Part shown: positions 1 to 7,159 of the stretch, in pieces
How positions within the stretch are numbered: the first letter of the stretch is position 1
Layout: the number at the start of each line of letters is the position of its first letter
From: JBKHYJ01 sp046565505
GTDB taxonomy: Bacteria > Acidobacteriota > Blastocatellia > UBA7656
NCBI GenBank assembly: GCA_046565505.1
Contig: JBKHYJ010000007.1
Location: 1 to 12,943 of the forward strand
Direction: 5' to 3'
DNA length: 12,943 bases
Program-made: the position numbers and the translations under genes
Notes under the pieces: model-generated
The model's input: only the letters and a program-made list of their open reading frames with translations
Told to the model about the DNA's origin: nothing
Databases searched by the model: none

Positions 1-205
1 AGGATGCGGCTCTGGTCGATGACGTTTTGCAAGGTGACGGAGTTGGCCACCAGATCATTATACTTGATGACTTTCTCCTGTTCTTCTGGGTCATTGCCGG
101 CAATCACCCCTTCGCCGCCAAAGAATAACCATTTGGCAAAGCCATTGTAGGCTTCCACTTTGTTGGTGCTCTCGGTAATCTGTTGCCGCAGTTCGAGGTC
201 TAACA
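1..205. repeat. Terminal inverted repeat of the window, left arm (pairs with 12739-12943)
   Basis: Bases 1-205 are the reverse complement of 12739-12943, with a single mismatch at base 128. The exact part is 1-127. It lies wholly within transposase coding sequence and is not a transposon terminal repeat. It reflects two transposase copies in opposite orientation, and its exact length suggests an assembly boundary. Confidence 0.95.
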
Positions 206-227
206 GGTATGCTATGGCTACACACAT
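1..227 (-). pseudogene. tnpA: Tn3-family transposase, C-terminal fragment, 5'-truncated
   Basis: On the minus strand this encodes the last catalytic block of a Tn3-family DDE transposase. The motif NKVEAYN carries the third catalytic acidic residue (E) and is followed by FFGGEGVIAGNDPEEQ and LVANSVTLQNVIDQSRI. The same segment occurs at the right end of the window on the plus strand. The two agree from base 1 to 205 (partner 12739-12943) with one mismatch, at base 128, which is silent because both codons read Leu. Upstream of base 205 similarity stops. The frame runs only a few codons further to an ATG at 225-227 and then a TGA, so there is no recombinase, no N-terminal half and no first or second catalytic Asp. 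The 3' end lies beyond the window. This is a remnant of a second element copy, inverted relative to the one at the right. The family call is secure; the truncation is seen directly. Confidence 0.85.
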
Positions 228-561
228 GGTGGACACCAGTGAATAATTTCAAATGAGCGCTCAGCCACAACAGCTTGTGGTACCCTACCCGTGTCACGGA
301 CATTATCGCCTGCCACCCTGCACCAGTTCCAATCCGATATACAGACGCAGTTGCTGCTCTCTCGGTGCCGCCTTTTTCTCCTGCCCCTGCCTGAACGCAC
401 CCAACTCCAGTGGATCACGCACCCACTGCGGATCAAACAGCACTGGCTGAGGGCTTTCAAACGGATGCGCGTACTGCTGTAGATTCTCAATCGCTTTGGG
501 CGTGTGCTTCCTCTTGTCCCATTGGCAGTCATATTCCGTTAACAAGATTCCTATGAGACTT
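206..561. other. Junction region between transposase remnant and regulator gene
   Basis: This stretch of about 355 bases separates the truncated transposase fragment from the stop codon of the LytTR regulator. Apart from the unrecognised minus-strand frame at 303-605 I see no recognisable gene, no terminator with a U-tract, no tRNA and no clear transposon end. Homology to the right-hand transposase stops abruptly at 205, so a recombination or deletion junction lies here. Confidence 0.6.
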
Positions 562-605
562 TTATGACGTTTGTTGGGTTTTACCCAGTAGTGCTTGAAG
601 CTCAC
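303..605 (-). CDS. Unrecognised reading frame, possible gene remnant
   Basis: I do not recognise this frame. It reads 100 residues from an ATG inside the regulator gene, in a different frame, and passes that gene's stop. The part beyond the regulator (about residues 15-100) looks protein-like: it is hydrophilic, with balanced charge and blocks such as QWDKRKHTPKAIENLQQY, VLFDPQWVRDPLELGAF and QLRLYIGLELVQ. The overlapping frame at 218-532 is rich in Arg, Ser and Cys and looks like noise by comparison. There is no signal peptide or membrane segment. It overlaps the regulator by 44 bases, has no obvious ribosome site and sits at the junction of a broken transposon, so a remnant of a larger displaced gene is more likely than a working gene. 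It could also be chance. Confidence 0.3.
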   Translation of the reverse strand: MSFKHYWVKPNKRHKSLIGILLTEYDCQWDKRKHTPKAIENLQQYAHPFESPQPVLFDPQWVRDPLELGAFRQGQEKKAAPREQQLRLYIGLELVQGGRR

Positions 606-1398
606 GGCGATAACCGCGGCTTGCTTTTAGACGTATGCCGCTGGTCAAAGTGATGGCGTAATCGCCTTTAAAAAGAGGTTGGATGTCTTTGATGCGCTCG
701 ATATTAACTATTGTCGAACGGTGAATTCTGAGAAATTTTTGTGAATCCAATTTAGTCTGAAAGCTTCCCATAGTTTCGCGTATCAAATGGGTTTGGTTGC
801 CGCTGTGCAGACTTAAATAATCACCCGCGCCTCCGACCCAATCAATCTCTTCGATCTTCAGAAAATAGATGCGTCCGCTTGATTTTATGACCACTCGATC
901 AACCGGCTCTTTTTGAGCCGCGCTTCCCGGATGTTTGTCATCGGTTGCCGCGAGTGATTCGCCGGTTTTTAATTTCATGTCTTGCAGCAAGGCGAACAAA
1001 CTGTCGCTGATTTCGCCGAGTTTTTGTTGCCGGACAAAGGTTTTGGCTCTTTGCAAAGCGGTCTCGAAGCGGTCGTGATCAAAAGGCTTGAGCAAATAGT
1101 CGAGCGCGTGCGCCTCGAATGCGCGGAGGGCGTATTTATCGTACGCGGTTACGAAAACGGTCACCGGCATCCGCTTTGCCCCGACTTCTTCGACCACCTG
1201 AAACCCGTCCATCTCAGGCATTTGGATGTCAAGAAAAACAACGTCCGGCGACAACTCGCGGACTGCTGTCACTGCCTCCCTTCCGTTGCGGCACTCGGCA
1301 ATCACTTCCATTTCGGGATCATCGTTTAGCATCACGGAGAGCGCCTCGCGGGCAAGTGATTCATCGTCGACGATCAAGGCGCGGATTTTTTGATTCAA
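562..1398 (-). CDS. LytTR-family response regulator
   Basis: DNA-binding response regulator of the LytR/AlgR type, 278 residues. The receiver domain is at about residues 5-120: acidic pair DDE at 11-13, phospho-acceptor D57 in FLDIQMPEMDG, conserved T84 in VTAY and K104 in LLKPF. A linker of about 50 residues follows, then a LytTR DNA-binding domain at about 170-272 with IDWVGGAGDYLSLH, FLRIHRSTIVNI and a final KASRGYRRELQALL. I chose a TTG start at 1396-1398: the receiver begins immediately (NQKIRALIVDDE), AGGAG sits 7 bases upstream, and the longer frame back to 1464 would overlap the kinase gene by 49 bases. The kinase gene ends 17 bases upstream, so the two are co-transcribed. The family usually binds direct repeats in target promoters. 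Family call secure; targets unknown. Confidence 0.95.
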   Translation of the reverse strand: MNQKIRALIVDDESLAREALSVMLNDDPEMEVIAECRNGREAVTAVRELSPDVVFLDIQMPEMDGFQVVEEVGAKRMPVTVFVTAYDKYALRAFEAHALDYLLKPFDHDRFETALQRAKTFVRQQKLGEISDSLFALLQDMKLKTGESLAATDDKHPGSAAQKEPVDRVVIKSSGRIYFLKIEEIDWVGGAGDYLSLHSGNQTHLIRETMGSFQTKLDSQKFLRIHRSTIVNIERIKDIQPLFKGDYAITLTSGIRLKASRGYRRELQALLGKTQQTS

Positions 1399-1405
1399 TG
1401 CAACT

Positions 1406-1410
1406 CTCCT
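1406..1410 (-). promoter_or_regulatory. Ribosome binding site AGGAG for the regulator
   Basis: AGGAG on the minus strand lies 7 bases before the TTG at 1398-1396, in the 17-base gap after the kinase stop codon. It is the reason for choosing the TTG start over the longer frame that begins inside the kinase gene. Confidence 0.7.
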
Positions 1411-1415
1411 TTTGA

Positions 1416-2513
1416 TTATTCTGTAGCGGGGAGAAATCGCAAAACAATTCGTGCTATCGTCCATCCGTTTTCACTTCTGCTCAGGCTGAAGCCGTAATCT
1501 TCGCCATAGAGTTCCGACAGACGCGCCCGGGTGTTTTTTAATCCTAAACCGGCGGGGCCGTTTTGCCCGGAAATTTTCTTCAAGTCTTTGCCATCGTCGC
1601 GCACCTCCATCAGAAGCTGGCTGCCTCGTCGGCGGGCCACGATCTGTATCCGGCTGGTTCCCGAATTAGAATCCACGCCGTGACGCATAGCGTTTTCGAC
1701 GAGCGGCTGCAAAATTAAAGTCGGCACCTGGGCTGTGAGCGCTTGCGGATCAATCTCCCACTCGACGGCAAGTCGGTCATGGAAGCGGATGCGCTCGATT
1801 TCCAGATAACGCCGTATAAATTCAACCTCGTCTTCGAGAGTTAATACCTGCGTCTCTATATTATCCAGCGTTAAGCGCAGCAGTTCGCTGAGACGGTTAA
1901 TCATTTTGACCGCATCCCGATTTTCATTCTTTAGGACCAGAGCTGAAATCGAGTGCAGCGTATTGAATAAAAAGTGCGGGTGCAGCTGCATTTTCAGCGC
2001 CTGAAGGCGGGCGTTCGATAGCTGGGCGTCAAGCTGTGAAGCTTTTACCATTTCTTTTTGATACCGTTCGTAGTATGAGGAAATCAAACCAATGGAAAGT
2101 ACCGACCAGCAAAAAAACAAGTTCGGAAAGAAATTAGATCCAAACCAATATATAGACATCTTGTGAAACAGCTCGCTGTCATAACCTACCGAATCTTTCA
2201 AAACGGGCACAAGAAGCAGAGGCAATCCCTGAACGAGCGTCGCCCAAACTATTCCCATCGAATAGTAGATCAACAAACTCTTAGTCAGACGCCTGCGTTC
2301 AAAAGAAAAACGCCGCGACAGGATGAAAATTAATGGAGCGTGAATCGCCCAAAACGCCACAAATACCCAGGTCCCGGGAGAGTCATTGATGTCTTTCGGC
2401 AGCAGATCTGGTAGTTTGAATCTAATATATAGAGACGTTGCGCCCGCCAGAAAGACGATCAGAGCGCACGTTGCCAGGATAAGAAGCCATTGAAAATTAG
2501 AAATCCGTCGCAT
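1416..2513 (-). CDS. LytS/YpdA-type sensor histidine kinase
   Basis: Membrane sensor kinase, 365 residues, partner of the LytTR regulator directly downstream. The first 145 residues hold about four membrane segments (roughly 9-30, 49-66, 80-104 and 126-146) and no periplasmic sensor domain. A short helix follows, then the His_kinase domain with LHPHFLFNTLHS; H180 in the PHFLFN motif is the expected phospho-acceptor. The ATPase part has the N-box PLVENAMRHGV, a G1 box VRDDGKDL and a G2 box AGLGLKNTRARL, as usual in the LytS branch. It starts at ATG 2511-2513. No Shine-Dalgarno is visible, but TATACT on the minus strand (2523-2528) ends only 9 bases before the ATG, so a promoter giving a nearly leaderless transcript is possible. 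The signal sensed cannot be read from the sequence. Confidence 0.95.
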   Translation of the reverse strand: MRRISNFQWLLILATCALIVFLAGATSLYIRFKLPDLLPKDINDSPGTWVFVAFWAIHAPLIFILSRRFSFERRRLTKSLLIYYSMGIVWATLVQGLPLLLVPVLKDSVGYDSELFHKMSIYWFGSNFFPNLFFCWSVLSIGLISSYYERYQKEMVKASQLDAQLSNARLQALKMQLHPHFLFNTLHSISALVLKNENRDAVKMINRLSELLRLTLDNIETQVLTLEDEVEFIRRYLEIERIRFHDRLAVEWEIDPQALTAQVPTLILQPLVENAMRHGVDSNSGTSRIQIVARRRGSQLLMEVRDDGKDLKKISGQNGPAGLGLKNTRARLSELYGEDYGFSLSRSENGWTIARIVLRFLPATE

Positions 2514-2584
2514 CTTTAATTAAGTATAGGACACCAGCCCGGAATTTTTGTATTTGCATTAAAACCCATTTTCGAGCCTTTTAC

Positions 2585-2596
2585 CGTCAGTTGACG
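2585..2596. promoter_or_regulatory. Short dyad CGTCAGTTGACG in the kinase upstream gap
   Basis: A 12-base dyad (5-base arms CGTCA/TGACG around GT) lies in the 94-base gap between the permease-peptidase stop and the kinase start. It has no following T-run, so it is a poor terminator. An operator site is possible, but the short arms could arise by chance. Confidence 0.25.
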
Positions 2597-2607
2597 TCTC
2601 ATCAAAA

Positions 2608-5600
2608 TCAGGGACGATTAATCTCCTTGAGGTTGTCATCGGGCTTTACGACGATCAAGAGATTGCGCGGGTCGACCCCCGCCCGTCCCGGCTCTTTCGG
2701 CACAGTCACCGTGATGCGTTGCTCGCCAGAGCGGACGCGGTGCATCCGCAGGTACAGCGGCACGCCGGCCCGCCCGTCCTCCGCTGCCGCGAACACGCCG
2801 ACTTCGACGAGGTCGTCCATTGGCACCTCCGTCTCGACGCCCTGCTCGTCGACCACCACCTTGCGCGCACTCACGTCGAGCGTCACTTGCCACTCGCCCG
2901 TCCCCGTCCGCTCGGCTTCGACCCGCCTCGTCGCAAGCTCCCAGTAGGTGTTCGCCTCGAACAGGTCCGCGAGCAGATACCGCAGCTCTGGGGGCGTGAC
3001 CGCCTGTAGCTCTCTGTAGAGGTCGAGCGTGGTTGGCAGCGGGGGCTTCCTTGAGCCGTGCCTCTCGAACAGGCGGCGCAGCGCGGCCTCCACCCGCTCG
3101 GAACCGACGTACTCGCGCACCGCGTACAGCGCGAGCGGACCCTTGCGGTAGTACAGGAACCTGTCGTTCGCACGCAGCAGAGGGAGGCCGGCGCGGGCGC
3201 GCGGGCTCAGGTAAGACGCCCGCATCGCGCCGAGGAGCCGTTCGAGTTGATCGCGGCCGTGGTGAGCCTCGACGATCTCCAGCGCGGAGTACCAGGCCAG
3301 TCCCTCGACGAGCAGCGCCGCGCCCTCGACCGGGGCCGGCACGAGCTGGTTGCCCCACCACTGGTGCGCAACCTCGTGCGCGACCGTCGCGAAAGGCAGG
3401 TCGATGCCGCGCGGGTCGTCCTCCGCGTTCTCGAAGGAAAACCCCTCCATGTACCGAACGGTGATCGGGTGGGCGTAGAGCGAGCGACTGCCGCCGGGCT
3501 GCTCCACGAACCGAATCTGGCGGTGCGGGTAAGGGCCGAGCCGCTTGGTCAGAAACTCAAGCGAAGCCTGGACGCTGCGGAGCATGCGGTCCACGTTCAG
3601 GGCGTGCGGGGGGTGGTGGAAGATTTGGATTTCAACGTCGTTCCAACGCCCCTCGCGCACCGCGTAGGCGGCGGAGAAGAAGGCGAATTTGTTCAGGATC
3701 GGCGTGTCGGTGGAATAGTGGAAGTAGCGGCGCCCATCCTGTTCCCACGTCTTGCGCAGCGCGCCGGGCGCCACGGCCGTCTGCCCCTCGTCCGTGCCGA
3801 CGACGGCATCGAGCATGAGCGGTTCCAGCCAGGCGACATCCATGAGCGCCACGGGGTCGTCTTGAGGGCGAACCTCCGGGAGCGGGGGCAGGCCGAGCGC
3901 CCGCCGCTGCCCCGCGTCCTGAACCTCGCGGCCCCTCAGATAGCCGACGCGGGGGAGCCATTCGGCCCCGAAGAAGGTGCCGTTTGGGGCCACGGACGCG
4001 TCGATGGCGCTGACGGGGAAGCCGCGCGGGTGGTAGAGCACCTCGAACTCAAGCTTCAGCGCGTCGCCGGGCTGGAGGGGCGTCTCAAGTACGTAAGTCC
4101 GGTGGCCGAGCTTCTCGTCCACCAGCTCGGGCCGCGCCGGCCGGTCGAAGCCCACCACACGGGTCTCGACCCCCAAAGCGGTCGCCACGTGAATCGTGTC
4201 GATGGTCGCCTCGGTCTTGTTCACGAGGTTATAAGTCCCGCGAATCTCCACCGCTCGTCGCTTAGGATAAATCTCGACGCGAAGGTTCACGGCGGTCGGC
4301 GGCGGCTGCGGTACGCCCGCGTACCGCCCATAGCGCCGCTCGTACTCGACCCTCCACTCCTCCCCGCTAGGGGCGGCGTGGGTCGCGTAGAGCACGCGCG
4401 TGTTGTAGTAGATGAGGCCGCCGAAGGTCAGGACTAGCGCCGAGGCCAGGGCGGCGGTCGCGGCCGTAACGCGCGTGAGGCGGCGACGCGCAAGGCGGAG
4501 CCGCGTCGCGAGTCCGCGCTCCGTGCCCCGCGGCCAGAGCAGCTTCGCCGCGACGGCGAGCAGCAGCGCCCACGCCGCCCAGTAGAGCTTGAACAGGAGC
4601 CACGGCCCGATGAACGGTTCGAGGCCGCGCATGTCCGAGTACGTCCAACCCGGGTCGGAGCCGTAGACGAGCAGGCCGGGCTCGACCCCGAGCATCGGGC
4701 CGAAGGCCATGAGCACGTAGGCGATGACGGCGATGAGATGGCCGACGTACTTCTGGTTGACCACGACCTGCACGACGAGGGCGAGCAGGGCGAACAGGAG
4801 ATAATCGGCGAGCCGAATCCCGAAGAGTACTCGCGCGTACACCCCAAGCTCGAACACGTAGTAACCCATGCGCGCCTGAACGAGCATCGCGGCCGCCGTT
4901 ATCAACGCCTGCACCGCGACGAGCCAGAGGGCGACCCCCGCGAACTTGCCCGCTAAGGAGACCCACACCGGCACGGGCGCCGCCCCGGCGATCTCGTTCA
5001 GCCGAACCTCGCGCTCGCGCCAGACCAGTTCGCCGGCGTAGTAGACGATGAGCAGCGGGACGACCAGCCACATGCCGTGGTCGGTGACCTGTTCGAGGGC
5101 GTTGACGAACTGCCCGGTGGTTGGGAGCTGCGGAAAGCCCTCGTCCTGAAAATACAGCGGCCCGATCAGGACCAGGAACGCGGCCACGACGACGGCGGCG
5201 GGTCCGCCCCAGCCCTTCACGATTACCTGAAACGACTCCCGCGCGACGGCGAGCGTCTGACGCACGCGGGTCGCCATCCCGAACGTCCGCCGGACGCAGG
5301 GCACGGCGACAGGGGCGCTCCGTGCGTTCGCGGTCTCGCTGGCGCCCTGTGCCGGCTCTCCCTTCGTTGCGCCGGCTCGCTTTCGCCCGCACGCCTCGAC
5401 GTGCGCGAACCGAAAACGGAGGTGTGTGAGCGCGAGCACGCCGAGGGTGACGCCGAGCCACGCGAGGCGGTTAAGGAGCATGGACATCTGCGGCCCGACG
5501 ACGAGCGCGTTCTTCTCGCCGGGCGTCCAGACCTTCGACAGCTCGTAGAGCACGGTCAGACCCAGCGGGTCCGTCAGCTTCGCGAGGCCCCAGTGCCCCA

Positions 5601-6198
5601 GCGACACCGCTAAGAGTTGCCAGCTCAAGACCGCCGCGAAGAAGACGAACGTACCTCCGAGGTAGCTCACGACGCCCCTCCGGCCGAACACTGCCGCCGA
5701 AAACATGAGTGCCATGGCGACGAAGGCATTCGGCAGCAGGAGCAGGAAGTAGGCGCTCGCGTAGGCGTCCGGCCGCAAAGGCCCGATGAGGTCGGCGTGC
5801 TCCCCCGGCAGGAGCGCGGCGGCCAGAATGCCGGCCGGGATGGCGGCCACCATCAGCGCGCCGAGGGCGAAGGCGGCGAGGAACCGCCCGCCGAGGTAGG
5901 CGGCCTTGCCGACGGGCGCGGTGTAGACGAGCGGGCGCATCCGCGTCTCCACGTCCCGCGCCGCCGCGCCGCCCGCGAGCGCCGACAGAGGCAGCAAGCT
6001 GAGGATGCACGCGACGAGGGTGACTTGCGCCACGGCGAACGGCGCGTTGAGGAAGTAGCTGCCCTCCCGCGCCTCGTTGAGGAAGACCTCGCGCGCCATG
6101 AGGTACGATACCGCCAGGAGGAGCACGAAGTAGAACCACGTCGAGACGCGGCGCGACTGGTATGCGACCTCGAAGCGGAAGGTCTCCCGGAGCTTCAT
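2608..6198 (-). CDS. ABC-2 permease fused to M1-family zinc metallopeptidase
   Basis: Large fusion protein, 1196 residues. Residues 1-265 form an ABC-2-type permease half with about six membrane segments (near 20-36, 55-78, 104-130, 145-171, 175-200 and 240-262). After a polar linker, residues 325-570 form a second permease half, and another membrane segment near 585-605 leads to an extracytoplasmic M1 peptidase domain (about 630-1190). The zinc site is HEVAH at 941-945 followed by QWWGNQ, with E965 in LLVEGLAWYSAL as third ligand. The catalytic-Tyr region is FLYYRKGPLALYAVREY. A normal GxMEN exopeptidase motif is not visible upstream; PGGSRSLYAHP stands there instead. The ATG overlaps the ATPase stop (ATGA) and has GGAGG 7 bases upstream, so the two are translationally coupled. 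Base composition is far richer in GC than in the kinase gene. The family likely acts in peptide export, cleavage or envelope stress; substrate unknown. Confidence 0.93.
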   Translation of the reverse strand: MKLRETFRFEVAYQSRRVSTWFYFVLLLAVSYLMAREVFLNEAREGSYFLNAPFAVAQVTLVACILSLLPLSALAGGAAARDVETRMRPLVYTAPVGKAAYLGGRFLAAFALGALMVAAIPAGILAAALLPGEHADLIGPLRPDAYASAYFLLLLPNAFVAMALMFSAAVFGRRGVVSYLGGTFVFFAAVLSWQLLAVSLGHWGLAKLTDPLGLTVLYELSKVWTPGEKNALVVGPQMSMLLNRLAWLGVTLGVLALTHLRFRFAHVEACGRKRAGATKGEPAQGASETANARSAPVAVPCVRRTFGMATRVRQTLAVARESFQVIVKGWGGPAAVVVAAFLVLIGPLYFQDEGFPQLPTTGQFVNALEQVTDHGMWLVVPLLIVYYAGELVWREREVRLNEIAGAAPVPVWVSLAGKFAGVALWLVAVQALITAAAMLVQARMGYYVFELGVYARVLFGIRLADYLLFALLALVVQVVVNQKYVGHLIAVIAYVLMAFGPMLGVEPGLLVYGSDPGWTYSDMRGLEPFIGPWLLFKLYWAAWALLLAVAAKLLWPRGTERGLATRLRLARRRLTRVTAATAALASALVLTFGGLIYYNTRVLYATHAAPSGEEWRVEYERRYGRYAGVPQPPPTAVNLRVEIYPKRRAVEIRGTYNLVNKTEATIDTIHVATALGVETRVVGFDRPARPELVDEKLGHRTYVLETPLQPGDALKLEFEVLYHPRGFPVSAIDASVAPNGTFFGAEWLPRVGYLRGREVQDAGQRRALGLPPLPEVRPQDDPVALMDVAWLEPLMLDAVVGTDEGQTAVAPGALRKTWEQDGRRYFHYSTDTPILNKFAFFSAAYAVREGRWNDVEIQIFHHPPHALNVDRMLRSVQASLEFLTKRLGPYPHRQIRFVEQPGGSRSLYAHPITVRYMEGFSFENAEDDPRGIDLPFATVAHEVAHQWWGNQLVPAPVEGAALLVEGLAWYSALEIVEAHHGRDQLERLLGAMRASYLSPRARAGLPLLRANDRFLYYRKGPLALYAVREYVGSERVEAALRRLFERHGSRKPPLPTTLDLYRELQAVTPPELRYLLADLFEANTYWELATRRVEAERTGTGEWQVTLDVSARKVVVDEQGVETEVPMDDLVEVGVFAAAEDGRAGVPLYLRMHRVRSGEQRITVTVPKEPGRAGVDPRNLLIVVKPDDNLKEINRP

Positions 6199-7100
6199 CG
6201 CGCGACCTCCGACTCCTCCCGTGCTGGCCCGGCCACCCCCGCCAGCGCGCAGAAGTAGACATCTTCGAGGTCAGGCTCTACGGGCTCGAACCCGTCGCCG
6301 GGCCGCGCGTCTCCGTAGGCGCGCACGACCGTCCGCCCGGCGAGCAGCTTCGTCGAGATGACCGTATGCGCCCTTCCAAGCTCGGGCAGCTCGGCCTTCT
6401 CGACCACGCGCCGCCATATGCGCCCGCGCAGCGCCGCGACCGCCGCGAGCGGCTCGGCCTCAAGCAGTATCTCGCCGCGGTCGATGATAGCCATCCGGCT
6501 GCAAAGCTCGGACACGTCTTCGACGATGTGCGTCGAGAGGATGACGACGGCGCTCTGCCCGATCTCGCTCAAGAGGTTCAGGAAGCGCACGCGCTCGGCC
6601 GGGTCGAGCCCGGCGGTGGGCTCGTCGACGATGATCAGCCGCGGGTCGCCGAGCAGCGCGACGGCGACGCCGAACCGCTGGCGCATCCCGCCCGAGTAGC
6701 CGCCGAGCTTCTTCCTGCGCGCGTCGTAGAGGTTCACCTGACGCAGGAGCGTCGCGACGACCTCGCGGCGCTCCCGGCGCCCGGCGACCCCCTTGAGCAC
6801 CGCGAAGTGGTCGAGCAGTTCCTCCGCGCTCACCTTCGGGTAGACGCCGAACTCCTGCGGCAGGTACCCGAGCGTCTCCCGCACCCGCCCGCGCTCGGCC
6901 AGCACGTCGAGGTCGCCGAGGCGTATCGAGCCCGCGTCGGGCTCCTGCAGCGTGGCGATGGTTCGCATCAGGGTGGATTTGCCGGCGCCGTTCGGGCCGA
7001 GCAGGCCGTACATTCCCTGCGGGATCGTGAGCGTGACCCCCTTCAGGGCTTCGACGCCGTTCGGGTAGGTCTTCGAGAGGTTCCGAATCTGTAGTTCCAT
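6195..7100 (-). CDS. ABC transporter ATP-binding protein
   Basis: Cytoplasmic ATPase, 301 residues, that would power the permease encoded immediately downstream. Walker A is GPNGAGKST at 35-43, the Q-loop glutamine is Q82 in YLPQE, the signature is YSGGM at 135-139 (Y replacing the usual L), Walker B is LIIVDE at 155-160 with the D-loop AGLD, and the H-loop is H191 in STHIVED. The C-terminal 90 residues form the accessory domain common in ATPases that pair with ABC-2 permeases. The stop overlaps the start of the permease-peptidase by 4 bases. The start at 7100 is the first ATG and puts the Walker A at the usual distance; no good Shine-Dalgarno is seen. Strong GC bias is shared with the permease-peptidase. 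Family and pairing are secure, substrate unknown. Confidence 0.95.
   Translation of the reverse strand: MELQIRNLSKTYPNGVEALKGVTLTIPQGMYGLLGPNGAGKSTLMRTIATLQEPDAGSIRLGDLDVLAERGRVRETLGYLPQEFGVYPKVSAEELLDHFAVLKGVAGRRERREVVATLLRQVNLYDARRKKLGGYSGGMRQRFGVAVALLGDPRLIIVDEPTAGLDPAERVRFLNLLSEIGQSAVVILSTHIVEDVSELCSRMAIIDRGEILLEAEPLAAVAALRGRIWRRVVEKAELPELGRAHTVISTKLLAGRTVVRAYGDARPGDGFEPVEPDLEDVYFCALAGVAGPAREESEVAR
6206..6210 (-). promoter_or_regulatory. Ribosome binding site GGAGG for the permease-peptidase
   Basis: GGAGG on the minus strand, 7 bases before the ATG at 6198 and inside the 3' end of the ATPase gene. It supports the ATGA-overlap start and coupled translation. Confidence 0.6.
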
Positions 7101-7159
7101 ATCACTTCGGGAAAGGAGGAGCGGCCGAGCCTACGAGTATTCGTCATCTTCGAGCGACT

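Noticed and set aside
1..205. Terminal inverted repeats of a composite transposon
   Set aside because: The repeated segment is internal transposase coding sequence, not a transposon end, and its exact length points to an assembly boundary.
3058..4437. Long plus-strand frame (459 codons) opposite the peptidase domain
   Set aside because: It lies antisense to a clear M1 peptidase gene in very GC-rich DNA, where stop codons are rare. Its product is rich in Arg, Val, Glu and His with no recognisable domain.
4367..5461. Minus-strand frame of 364 codons inside the permease region
   Set aside because: Out-of-frame shadow of the permease gene; the product is mostly Arg, Ala, Gly and Pro, typical of GC-rich noise.
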